The notes beneath the pieces were generated by a model. That model ran no database searches and had not been told where the DNA came from. It saw only the letters and a program-made list of their open reading frames with translations. Below are positions 1 through 8,034 of a stretch of 64,000 bases of DNA, piece by piece (position 1 is the stretch's first letter; each line of letters starts with the position of its first letter). Both the position numbers and the translations under genes were made by a program. Source of the DNA: JAAFHZ01 sp964247085 (lineage in GTDB: Bacteria > Cyanobacteriota > Cyanobacteriia > Cyanobacteriales > Chamaesiphonaceae); assembly GCA_964247085.1 (NCBI GenBank), contig CAXTSX010000001.1, positions 1 to 64,000 on the forward strand, in the 5' to 3' direction.

Positions 1-7
1 CGATTCA

Positions 8-1027
8 TCAATGTTTCTCTGCTTTATGTCTAATTCTACACTGGGAAGGGAGTAATTGCTGTTGCTGTTCATCGCTACAGTTGTTCCGAATTGCAGCAAA
101 CATTGTATTTTCTTCTTGACGAACGTGATCCGCCACCGCAGTTTTTAATTGCTCGACTTTAGACTTAAAATCATTAGCGGAGGAGCTTGAAGATTTTAGA
201 TCTGCCAGCATCACTTTCATCTCAGCTTGCTCATCGTACAGTTCCTGGGTTTCTCCATAAAACGGGCGCACCGCAGGATAAACAACTTGTTCTTCTGCTT
301 CAGAATGAACAGATAAATCCTGGTAAATTTGTCCAAAATATTCTTCAATTTTTTGGGGATCGTTGCTTTTTTCAATTTGCATAAATAGCATATTCACCTT
401 GTTGTGATCCATACGAATTATGTCTTGAATACTCATGTCAGACTTATCACTGGTTTGGGTGACAGCACTGCCAACAATACCTGAAAGTGCAGCGACAGAA
501 TCTTGAACTCGTGCCCATAATCCTTGCTGTGCTTCCTGTCCAGTCAGTTCACGTACACCTAAAACCTCCAGTACACCTTTGAGTTGTTCTTGATGTGCGC
601 GGTTCTCAAAGTTGAGTGTATTCAAGGGCATAATCGCAGATTCTACATCTGCACCAACGACTTGAGCCGCTTTATGAACCAAGACACCTGACATAAACTG
701 CTGGTGTTTTAATAATTCGTGTTGAGAGACTTTTTCATATAATGACAGCTCAGAGCCATCCATTAACTGACCGATTTTCTCAACCATCATGGTAACTGTC
801 TCATGGGGCTGACCCTGCACACCATATTGAATACTGACGGTATCTAAAATACCTAAATTCTTGCGATCGTCTGCTAGCATATGTCCGAGCCTGTCGCGAA
901 TTTCCTGGTCGCTGCAACTGGACATTAATTTCTCCTCATTAGCAATAAGTAAGTTTTGCACTTCCTTAATATCGGCTAGCTTACAGGCAATTGCTGTCCG
1001 CTTGGAATCTTCAATAGCAATAGACAT
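8..1027 (-). CDS. hemerythrin HHE-domain protein
   Basis: A 339-residue soluble protein with two helical halves. The C-terminal half (about residues 195-305) is a hemerythrin-like HHE cation-binding domain: it has MDHNK with H208, HSEAEE with H241 and E245, and HVRQEE with H291 and E295, the spaced His/Glu pattern that holds a di-iron centre. The N-terminal half (about 1-170) is also helical, with several His and Glu residues (H104, H108, H118), and may be a second, degenerate ferritin-like bundle. Likely roles are oxygen, NO or iron sensing or storage in the cytoplasm; the substrate cannot be read from sequence. The ATG has a good ribosome-binding site (GGGAG, 7 bases upstream). The gene is divergent from the hli gene, and the intergenic region between them carries a probable high-light response site, so light or stress control is plausible. 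Confidence 0.8.
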   Translation of the reverse strand: MSIAIEDSKRTAIACKLADIKEVQNLLIANEEKLMSSCSDQEIRDRLGHMLADDRKNLGILDTVSIQYGVQGQPHETVTMMVEKIGQLMDGSELSLYEKVSQHELLKHQQFMSGVLVHKAAQVVGADVESAIMPLNTLNFENRAHQEQLKGVLEVLGVRELTGQEAQQGLWARVQDSVAALSGIVGSAVTQTSDKSDMSIQDIIRMDHNKVNMLFMQIEKSNDPQKIEEYFGQIYQDLSVHSEAEEQVVYPAVRPFYGETQELYDEQAEMKVMLADLKSSSSSANDFKSKVEQLKTAVADHVRQEENTMFAAIRNNCSDEQQQQLLPSQCRIRHKAEKH

Positions 1028-1173
1028 GTTATATTCTCCCTTGTATAGCGAACGTTCACTGTTTTTGAATGACCGCTCTTAGACTAAAGATAAAATATCA
1101 ACCCGGATAGCTCATCCCTCAAATGGCAGATTTACTAAACATAATTACGGTTGGAGAACTCACCCCTTTGAGA

Positions 1174-1191
1174 GATGTAAACATATGTAAC
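1174..1191 (-). promoter_or_regulatory. probable HLR1 site (RpaB binding)
   Basis: On the minus strand this reads GTTACATATGTTTACATC: two TTACA direct repeats ten bases apart. As I recall it, the HLR1 consensus is (G/T)TTACA(T/A)(T/A)NN(G/T)TTACA(T/A)(T/A); only the last base differs. HLR1 is bound by the response regulator RpaB and controls hli and other high-light genes. It lies about 137 bases before the hli start and about 147 bases before the divergent hemerythrin gene, so it could serve either. Confidence 0.55.
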
Positions 1192-1327
1192 GAATTGATA
1201 AGGTAGTAGCAGATTGATGAGTTGGCGATGACAGGTGAAAATATCTCATCGCCGTTCAAAGCGGAAAGTAAGCTTTATTTTCTCGCATCAATCTAGTTTC
1301 CACAACACAAGATTTGGAGTAGCTATC

Positions 1328-1513
1328 ATGAAAACTTCTATCAACAAAGATCGTAACGATTGGCAATGGGGATTTACACCCCAGGCTGAACTCTGGAATG
1401 GTCGTTTTGCAATGCTCGGATTTATGGCAGCCCTGCTAACTGAATTGTTATCTGGGGAAGGCATTCTACACTTCTACAATTTTATGCACTATGTGAGCGT
1501 AGCTGCTCGATAG
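1328..1513 (+). CDS. hli: high-light-inducible protein (Hlip/Scp)
   Basis: A 61-residue one-helix chlorophyll-binding stress protein of the thylakoid membrane. The diagnostic motif AELWNGRFAMLGF lies at residues 20-32, with the chlorophyll-ligand residues E21, N24 and R26, and it runs into a single membrane helix (about 27-45). Hlips bind chlorophyll and carotenoid, associate with photosystem II assembly intermediates and dissipate excess energy. The ATG used here is preceded by a TTGGAGT ribosome-binding site; a longer in-frame reading back to 1235 lacks one and would add a non-family N-terminus. A probable HLR1 light-response site lies upstream and a hairpin terminator follows. Family assignment is firm; which Hli paralogue it is cannot be told. 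Confidence 0.92.
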   Translation: MKTSINKDRNDWQWGFTPQAELWNGRFAMLGFMAALLTELLSGEGILHFYNFMHYVSVAAR

Positions 1514-1849
1514 ATTTGTTTATGCCGACTATATATCGCTCTGTGAGTATGGTCGGTATAATATTTTGTAGGCACGGTTCAATCACAGTTTTCATTAGTC
1601 TCACGAAGTATTAGCTAGATTAGTATTGAAATATACATACTGCTTTTATTTTGGATGACTTACTTATCAAAAACTTCCCAATAGCTCCAAGTCATTTTGG
1701 CATCTCCATTTAGGATGCATACAAAAATAACTTAAACAACTTTTGCGAGGTTTTGTTACCCTACAAGACTTTTCAGACTTTGGCAGCGGAAGTTAAATTT
1801 GTAAGGAGCCTTAATATTCTCAGATAGATCAGGTTCTAGCTGATTCAAC
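1514..1849. other. intergenic region, no gene seen
   Basis: About 336 bases between hli and the convergent dam gene. Apart from the hairpin just after hli it is AT-rich and holds no reading frame, RNA gene or repeat that I can support. Confidence 0.6.
1521..1567 (+). terminator. hairpin terminator after hli
   Basis: Stem tatgccgactata / tatggtcggtata (13 pairs, two of them G-U) around a loop of about 14 bases, followed by ATATTTT. It starts eight bases after the hli stop codon. The T run is short, so termination may be partial. Confidence 0.5.
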
Positions 1850-2683
1850 TTAATAATTCATGACTAATATTTCGTCAATCTTGCCTCGTTTTTGAGCATT
1901 AGAATTAATAGCGCGGGTGGCGGAAATTGTCTCAATTCGGTAATCCTGATAGAGATCCAATATAAATTCAGTGTTGGAATTACTGAGTAATACCTGACAA
2001 CCCTGCTGTGATAAATAGTCAAAGGTTGCTTTGAGGCGGATTTGTTCTGATCGATCAAAACCGTTAGTAGCGTAGCTGGTAAATGAGGAGGTACTAGAGA
2101 GGGGATCATAGGGCGGATCGAAATAAATCAAGTCTCCGGCAGTGGCTGTTTGGACAGCAGCTCCAAAATCGAGATTGAGAATCTGGATCTGAGCGCTGTT
2201 CAGATAGTGACTGACCGCCCGCAATACATCTTCGTCCAAAATTTTGGGAGATTTATATCTCCCAAACGGCGTATTAAATTGACCCTGAGCGTTGACTCGA
2301 AACAAACCGTTATAACAGGTTTTGTTTAAGAAAATAATTCGTGCCGCTCGATCGATCACTGATTTTGTGGCATAGTCTCGCTGCCGATCCCACGCTCTAA
2401 TTTGGTAGTAATAGGCTTTGTCATTCTGATAAGAACGGAGACTCGTAATCAACTCCTCTACCGAATGCTTAATTGTCAAATAGCAGTTGATCAATTCTGC
2501 ATTGCTATCATTAATTACTACTGATGATGGACGTAAATCCAAAAACAAAGCCCCCGCCCCCACAAATGGTTCATAGTAAGTCCGATAGTCTGGCGGCAAA
2601 TACTTAGCTTTGATTTCTGGGACTAATTGTCTCTTACCACCTACCCATTTTAGAAAGGGTTTTACCAAATGTTCTGGAAGCAT
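1850..2683 (-). CDS. dam: Dam-family adenine-N6 DNA methyltransferase
   Basis: A 277-residue D12-class methyltransferase, expected to methylate adenine in GATC using S-adenosylmethionine. Motifs in order: KWVGGKRQ (residues 12-19, motif X), EPFVGAGALF (38-47, SAM-binding motif I), NKTCYNGLFR (120-129, conserved in Dam enzymes) and catalytic DPPY (189-192, motif IV). The length is normal for Dam/DpnM. No restriction endonuclease gene is adjacent, so it looks like a solitary epigenetic methylase. The window is very rich in CGATCG and GCGATCGC words, which contain GATC, so this enzyme would have a large number of targets. GATC specificity is inferred from family membership. Confidence 0.88.
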   Translation of the reverse strand: MLPEHLVKPFLKWVGGKRQLVPEIKAKYLPPDYRTYYEPFVGAGALFLDLRPSSVVINDSNAELINCYLTIKHSVEELITSLRSYQNDKAYYYQIRAWDRQRDYATKSVIDRAARIIFLNKTCYNGLFRVNAQGQFNTPFGRYKSPKILDEDVLRAVSHYLNSAQIQILNLDFGAAVQTATAGDLIYFDPPYDPLSSTSSFTSYATNGFDRSEQIRLKATFDYLSQQGCQVLLSNSNTEFILDLYQDYRIETISATRAINSNAQKRGKIDEILVMNY

Positions 2684-2710
2684 ATGTTTTAGCGATCGAA
2701 CACCTTATTA

Positions 2711-3331
2711 CTAACTAAAAATCATTTTCTGGGCAACTATTACTAACCAAGATTGCTGTTCGATCGGCATTCCCGGTGGCCGATAGTATCGATCGATAAT
2801 TTCAAATCCAGCAGCTAGCAAGTGTGGTGCTAAAGTTTCATACTCCCATCCCGTTACATAACGCGCCCCAGTCGGTCGTTCGGAAAATCCTTCATAGTCA
2901 CCCCGCACCATCGACATCACCAACACCCCTCGATCGACTAAAGCTTGATGCAAATCTCGAAGAACGCGCAGCATCTCATCGGCGGGTACATGAATCAAAG
3001 AAGCATTCGCAAAAATACCATCAAAGTAACTACTAGGTAGATCTAAATTCAAAAAACTTTGCTCCCACACCGGACAATTAGCAGCCTCTTGAGCCATCAC
3101 GACAAAAGCCGGGGTGGCATCCAGTCCGGTAACATCGTGTCCCAAGTTTTGAAAAGCAACTAAATCTCGGCCAGGACCACAACCCAGATCCAGAATTTTG
3201 CCTGGCAAACGTGGTAATGCCGCAATTAAAGCCGCTCTATTTTGGGAAACATCATGATCCCAAGTTCCGTCCCGAAAAGACGCAGCCGTGAGTTGATATT
3301 CGGCGATCGTAATTTTCTCATGTTGTTCCAT
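2711..3331 (-). CDS. class I SAM-dependent methyltransferase
   Basis: A 206-residue Rossmann-fold methyltransferase. The SAM-binding loop ILDLGCGPGRD is at residues 46-56, followed by the acidic strand-2 end GLDAT (about 67-71) and a motif IV-like LNLDLPSSYFDGIFANASL region. It resembles the small Methyltransf_11/25 proteins annotated for many unknown substrates; nothing in the sequence or neighbours shows whether it acts on a small molecule or a macromolecule. It ends 27 bases before dam on the same strand and starts one base after the stop of the beta-helix gene, so the three may be co-transcribed. Confidence 0.78.
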   Translation of the reverse strand: MEQHEKITIAEYQLTAASFRDGTWDHDVSQNRAALIAALPRLPGKILDLGCGPGRDLVAFQNLGHDVTGLDATPAFVVMAQEAANCPVWEQSFLNLDLPSSYFDGIFANASLIHVPADEMLRVLRDLHQALVDRGVLVMSMVRGDYEGFSERPTGARYVTGWEYETLAPHLLAAGFEIIDRYYRPPGMPIEQQSWLVIVAQKMIFS

Positions 3332-3332
3332 A

Positions 3333-4718
3333 CTAAAATTTCATCTCGTAAGCACCCCGATCGTACTTATTGCCAATAGGTCTTCTCTGGGACTCAATAT
3401 CAGTACGAGCAGCGTTTTTAGCTGTCCCGGAATTGAGTGCTGGACTATTAGATTTCAAACGAAAGTTCGCTTTGCTCGCAACAATCGATGGATTGACAAA
3501 TAATGGATCAATATTAATTAAATTGTTTTTCTCCAGAATAGCATTGGAACGATCTTTCCCGACTTTAATGACCCCATTAAAGGACAAGTTATAATCCCAT
3601 TTATTGCCCTTAGAATTATTGTCTACAAATGTTGCCTTAGACTTGTCTTTAGCGTAGGCAATATTGTTATAAAATACAGAGCCATCAGAGAAAGATGAAT
3701 TCAGTTCAGCATTCAAGTCTCCTACCAAATTGTTAGACTTTAAATTATGGAAAGATGTATTATTTCTAACTACTACCTTGTCACTTTGAAAAACATGAAT
3801 TCCTCTACCGCCATTATCAAAAACAATATTATTTTCTACTAGAGTTGAGGATCGGTACTTTGGTTCTTTGTAATTAGGCTTGGGATTTTTATCTTTTTGG
3901 GTATATCTAAAATCATCAACAATAATACCATTACCATCAGTGACTACTTGTCCACCAGCTTGGGGTACTTTATTTTCATTGGAATAAGAGATATTTCCTC
4001 TAATTACGTTATGAAATCCAGGTTTATCATCAAAATCGATAGCATGATAAAGGCTAATCCCACTACATTGCCAGGGTGCCGTAAAAGCATTTTTGAAAGT
4101 GGTATTGCCTTCAATTAATAAGTAATCTGAACGGTTAGCTCCAATACCATTACAGCCAGAATCATGAACAACATTTTTCAATATCTGTACATGATGAACG
4201 ACACCCTGCTTTCCATCTGTGACAATGCCATTCTCTGCTTTAGAAGTAACTTCAAAACCAATGATTTTGATGTAATTGGCCTCAATTCTAAAAGCCTCCT
4301 GTGACCCCATCATAAATGGTTTATGGCCAGGAAAAGCTTGAAAAGTAATCCAACTATTTGGTTTGCCAGAGGTTTTAATGGTTGAATTTTCGTTGTAAGT
4401 ACCATTTTTCACATAAACGGTGTCACCAGCAGTTACTTTTTGGCTAGCTTGCTGAATAGTTTTAAAAGCCTTGGCCTCACTAGTACCTGCTAAAGAGTCA
4501 TTACCTCTGACACTATCAACATAATATTTTCTACCAACGCTGCCAGCAGTAGCTGGCAAGGTACCAAACTCTGGCACGGCTAAATGTGGTGCTGCAAATA
4601 CCTCTTGATTTGGCTTTTCCTCTAACAGAGGTTGTCCCATCTTCATTGCCGGAATTGACCCTAAAGCAATGACTGGAGGTAGGCACAGACCAAATAGTAA
4701 AAACTTGTTTTTAATCAT
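3333..4718 (-). CDS. secreted right-handed beta-helix protein (DUF1565/pectate-lyase-like)
   Basis: About 461 residues from the ATG; a TTG four codons earlier is the alternative start. An N-terminal hydrophobic segment (FLLFGLCLPPVIALG, about residues 6-20) looks like a signal peptide. Mature sequence begins with a DUF1565-type block (YYVDSVRGNDSLAGTS, then AGDTVYVKNGTY), followed by many short N- and G-rich turns such as NGIVTDG, NYIKIIGFEV, NVIRGNISYSN and VVRNNTSFHN, the rung repeat of a parallel beta-helix. Family members include periplasmic or extracellular polysaccharide lyases (PL9-like) and surface proteins without proven activity. Catalytic residues cannot be assigned with confidence. 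An orphan sugar-binding lipoprotein lies next upstream, which fits a role around polysaccharides. Confidence 0.7.
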   Translation of the reverse strand: MIKNKFLLFGLCLPPVIALGSIPAMKMGQPLLEEKPNQEVFAAPHLAVPEFGTLPATAGSVGRKYYVDSVRGNDSLAGTSEAKAFKTIQQASQKVTAGDTVYVKNGTYNENSTIKTSGKPNSWITFQAFPGHKPFMMGSQEAFRIEANYIKIIGFEVTSKAENGIVTDGKQGVVHHVQILKNVVHDSGCNGIGANRSDYLLIEGNTTFKNAFTAPWQCSGISLYHAIDFDDKPGFHNVIRGNISYSNENKVPQAGGQVVTDGNGIIVDDFRYTQKDKNPKPNYKEPKYRSSTLVENNIVFDNGGRGIHVFQSDKVVVRNNTSFHNLKSNNLVGDLNAELNSSFSDGSVFYNNIAYAKDKSKATFVDNNSKGNKWDYNLSFNGVIKVGKDRSNAILEKNNLINIDPLFVNPSIVASKANFRLKSNSPALNSGTAKNAARTDIESQRRPIGNKYDRGAYEMKF

Positions 4719-4851
4719 AATGAACTGCAATTAATTTTGGAATTGCCTAATGTAGTTATAAAAATAATGCTACGAATGCATTTTAGTTCCACAACGACTT
4801 ATCTAAATAATAATTTCACTCAATGATACTACACATGCAGTATGAATCTTA

Positions 4852-6126
4852 CTATTTAGAGCGATCGTCCCAGGTTTTAGCGGCTATTTTGATGGCCTGA
4901 TCTACAGTTTTTTCGCCTAACATCGCTGTTTGCAGATTTTCATAAATAGCTTTTTTGAGTAACCCAATATCTTTCATCGGTGGAATCAGAACCTCAGCTT
5001 TACTCAGTTGACCAGCACTAATTACTTTGCCCTGGGCTAATGCGGACTGGTCACTGGCTTTCATTTTGGTTTGATAGTCGGCGATCGCCTGCACCTGGGA
5101 AGGTAAGGTATCAGAATTATTGGCAAAGGCTAATTGATTAGCAGCATTGGTCACAAACAGGGCAAACTTCACTGCCATATCTGGATTTTTGGTGGTGCGG
5201 GGGACAACCATGTTCATCACCGCTACGCCAATTTTACCGGTCTGGCCAGAAATTTGCGGAGCAATGGCCGATACTTTGGCAATCTGGGGGGCATTTTTGG
5301 CAATATCATTGACCGCTGGTGCTCCTGCTGACAACAAGGCTATTTCACCAGATTGATAGAGCTGCATGCCCTGCTTGTGACCTTGGGTGAGAATTTCTTT
5401 CGGTAACAAACCTTGTTTGTATAAATCCACCCAATATTGAAAAGCGGCACGACCAGCGGGGGTATCAAAGGCAGCTTTACCAGAGGTGTTTACCAGCTCG
5501 ACCCCCATCTGTACCAAGGACTCTAATACGTCATTGGCATCCTCGGGCACCAGGGTGGCAAAGAAAGCATATTTTTTAGTTTTATCTTTGATTTGCTTAG
5601 CGACTTGAGCTAGTTCCTGATAGGTTTTGGGAGGCTGGGCAATCCCGGCTTGTTTAAATAGTTCTTGATTATAAATAGTAATGTTAGTGGTGATATACCA
5701 AGGCAAGCCAAAGCTTTTATCGCCCAAGGTGTTGGCTTTCCACATGCCGGGTAGATACTGTTTACTTTCACCATTAGCTAGTTTGCTGTCTAGTTCTAAC
5801 CAGGCATTTTTGGCAGCGAGTTGCGCTGCAAAGTCGGGGTTCAAATTCACCACATCTGGAGCGGTTTTGGCCTGCATGGCGGCCAGGATTTTGCTTTCCA
5901 TTCCTGACCAGGGCACATCGACCCATTTTACTTTGGTACCAGGATTGGCTTGCTCAAATTTGGCGATTAGGTCTTGAAAATAGCTGGTGAATTTAGGTTG
6001 TAATTGCATGGTCCAGAATTCAATTTCGCCGCTGCCGCCTGCTTTTTGACCACCAGCACAGCTGACGATCGATCCAGAAAGAATGCTCAAGCCGGAGTAG
6101 GTGATGAATTGGCGGCGGGTAGTCAT
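4852..6126 (-). CDS. ABC sugar transporter substrate-binding lipoprotein
   Basis: A 424-residue family 1 extracellular solute-binding protein (maltose/sn-glycerol-3-phosphate type). The N-terminus carries a twin-arginine-like TTRRQF followed by a hydrophobic stretch and a cysteine at C23 after GSIVS, consistent with a Tat-exported lipoprotein. The body shows family hallmarks: EIEFWTMQLQ at the mature N-terminus, FEQANPGTKVKWVDVPW, APDVVNLNP, GLPWYITTNITIYN and a C-terminal VDQAIKIAAKTWDD. It would capture a sugar or glycoside in the periplasm. No permease or ATPase gene lies beside it, so it must work with components encoded elsewhere. The specificity is unknown; glucosylglycerol/sucrose or oligosaccharide binding are both possible. 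Confidence 0.85.
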   Translation of the reverse strand: MTTRRQFITYSGLSILSGSIVSCAGGQKAGGSGEIEFWTMQLQPKFTSYFQDLIAKFEQANPGTKVKWVDVPWSGMESKILAAMQAKTAPDVVNLNPDFAAQLAAKNAWLELDSKLANGESKQYLPGMWKANTLGDKSFGLPWYITTNITIYNQELFKQAGIAQPPKTYQELAQVAKQIKDKTKKYAFFATLVPEDANDVLESLVQMGVELVNTSGKAAFDTPAGRAAFQYWVDLYKQGLLPKEILTQGHKQGMQLYQSGEIALLSAGAPAVNDIAKNAPQIAKVSAIAPQISGQTGKIGVAVMNMVVPRTTKNPDMAVKFALFVTNAANQLAFANNSDTLPSQVQAIADYQTKMKASDQSALAQGKVISAGQLSKAEVLIPPMKDIGLLKKAIYENLQTAMLGEKTVDQAIKIAAKTWDDRSK

Positions 6127-6271
6127 AGGTTTGGGGCAGAAATTGTTTCACCCTATTTTGGCATAGATAGGGATCGCCGCATATTCAGTAAATCATTAGG
6201 CTGGTTGAATAAATCTGATTTACTGATAACATTGACCTGCTAGAATAGAGAGAAATTCTGGGAAAATAGCT

Positions 6272-7709
6272 GTGGCAGATCCAATAACCACCCTAACGGC
6301 CAGCGCGATCGCTTCTCTTTCTTTTCAAGAGTTTGTGAAGTCTGGGGCGGGAGAACTCGCGAAGAAGTTTACGGGGGAGGCGATTGCCAAGATGGGGCAA
6401 TTGCGGGAGCTGATTTGGAATCGATTGGCTGGGGGAGGCGCTTGAAAAGGCTAAGGCTGGTGAACAAGAGGGAATTGATACTATAGCGACGCTTTTAGGC
6501 GTGGAGCTGTTAGATCAGGAGTTTGCTGGGCAGGTGCGGGCGATCGCCCATGAGCTTACGCTGCTCCAAATTGAGGATAACAGCAGCATGAATCAGACTA
6601 ACTATGGTGGAACGAATTACCAAACAAACACTGGGCCGAATAATACCAACTTCTTTGGTGGTGAGCATCACCATAGTTATCTATCTACATCTAATAAGTT
6701 AATTGGAACTCCACAAAACCTACCCCGCAGCGGAGTTGTAGAGTTTGTTGGTCGAAAGTCTACACTAAAAGAGCTACACGACCAACTTCAGAATAATCAA
6801 CGCATAGCTATCACGGCGATTGCTGGGATGGGTGGCATTGGCAAAACCGAGTTAGCACTGCAATATGCGATCGATCAACAGCAGCAAGGCCAATATCCGG
6901 CTGGACTCTGCTGGTTGAGAGCCAGAGATCGAGAAATAGCCACAGAAATTGTGATCTTTGCTCAGACTCACTTGGGTTTAAGAATCCCCGAACAACTGGA
7001 AATTGGTGCTCAAGTGCGCTTTTGTTGGCAGCATTGGCCGGAGGGTGAAGTCTTGGTAGTTCTGGATGATGTGACCGATTATCAGTCGATCGAACCTTAT
7101 CTACCCCCAGCAGATCCCAGATTCAAGCTGCTAATCACAACTCGGTTAGATTTAGGCTCTACCTTTCAGGAAGTTGCTATTGAAGAATTAGACGAAGATA
7201 GTGCGATCGATCTTTTAGAATCATTGGTAAAAGATGGCCGCATTCGATCTCAATTAGCTGATGCCGAGGCGCTTTGTCAGTGGGTGGGATATTTGCCCTT
7301 AGCTTTGGAGTTATTGGGGAGATTCTTGGCGCGGAAACCGGACTGGTCGATCGATCGGCTGCTCCAGGCGTTGGATGAGAAGCGGTTAACGGCCAGGGCT
7401 TTGGTGAAGACTGAAAATGGGATGACGGGTCAATTGGGTGTAGCTGCTGCTTTGGAGTTGAGTTGGCAGGAATTGAATGAACCGGAGCAGGAGCTGGCTT
7501 GTGTGTTGGGGATGTTTGCGATCGCGCCGATTCCTTGGTCGTTGGTGGAGGGTTGTCAGCCGGGGGTAGAGCCTGATGATTTGGAGGACATCAGGGACGA
7601 TGGCTTAGTTGTAGTTATTATTTTTACAATGCGAAATCAACAGATTAGAATTATCAGTGCCAGACCAGCCACTAAACAGGAGCGTCAAGAATATGAATCA
7701 GGAATCTGA
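6272..7709 (+). pseudogene. broken NB-ARC (STAND) ATPase fused to BrnT tail
   Basis: Remnant of a large signalling ATPase. The first frame opens at GTG 6272, encodes an effector-like N-terminus (VADPITTLTASAIASL...) and hits TGA at 6443. Family-like sequence continues in another frame (EALEKAKAGEQEG, then IATLLGVELLDQEF), so a one-base indel in or near the G run at 6431-6435 split the gene. The second frame holds an N/G/T-rich linker and an NB-ARC core: Walker A GMGGIGKTELA, Walker B VLVVLDDV and LLITTR. After the winged-helix region (about 7600) the usual repeat sensor is missing; the frame instead runs into the last ~33 residues of a BrnT toxin. Both ends are therefore damaged. A translated fragment from the GTG at 6501 (402 residues) could still be made. 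Related STAND ATPases act in stress signalling or anti-phage defence. Confidence 0.75.
7601..7709 (+). pseudogene. BrnT toxin C-terminal fragment
   Basis: Translation in the NB-ARC frame ends with LVVVIIFTMRNQQIRIISAR and then PATKQERQEYE. This closely matches the C-terminal strand-and-helix of BrnT RNase toxins (VVVHTERG..IRIISARRATRRERxxYE as recalled). BrnT is normally about 90 residues and starts with its own ATG; the first two-thirds, including most of the catalytic fold, are absent. The 3' end overlaps the brnA start exactly as in intact brnTA operons, which supports deletion of the toxin 5' part rather than chance similarity. Confidence 0.75.
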
Positions 7710-7965
7710 ATTTCCGTTTAATCGAGCCAGAAGAGTCACGCCAGAAGAAAACCAAAAATTCAGAGCAGCGATCTCTGAACAATTTGGCCTAGAGCTGAAA
7801 AAGCGTGGTCGCCCCAGCAAAGAAGAAGAAGACAAATATGAACCTATTTCTATTCGACTACACCCTAAAGTTTTAGTCTGGGCAAAGGAAGAAGCAGAAA
7901 AGCAAGGTATTGGCTATCAGACAGTAATTAATGAATTATTACGGTCACAAATCGGCCAATCATGA
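7693..7965 (+). CDS. brnA: BrnA-family antitoxin
   Basis: A 90-residue DNA-binding antitoxin. It starts with a basic linker and a KKRGRPSKEE segment typical of BrnA, then a ribbon-helix-helix fold: PISIRLHPKVLVWAKEEAEK and GIGYQTVINELLRSQI. BrnA binds and neutralises the BrnT RNase and represses the operon. I chose the ATG preceded by AGGAG ten bases upstream; an upstream GTG would add twelve residues that belong to the toxin overlap. Its partner toxin is reduced to a fragment fused to an NB-ARC gene, so this antitoxin appears to be an orphan here. It may survive as a stand-alone regulator or protect against a related toxin elsewhere. Confidence 0.85.
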   Translation: MNQESEFPFNRARRVTPEENQKFRAAISEQFGLELKKRGRPSKEEEDKYEPISIRLHPKVLVWAKEEAEKQGIGYQTVINELLRSQIGQS

Positions 7966-8034
7966 TTCCAAAATCTAATGCTTCGTCTCATGACCCAAAA
8001 TTCCTTGCCTTGCCACAACCAACCTTTGATTAAC

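Noticed and set aside
1850..3331. Restriction-modification system formed by dam and the neighbouring methyltransferase
   Set aside because: No endonuclease gene is present, and the second methyltransferase has no DNA-methylase catalytic motif (DPPY/NPPY).
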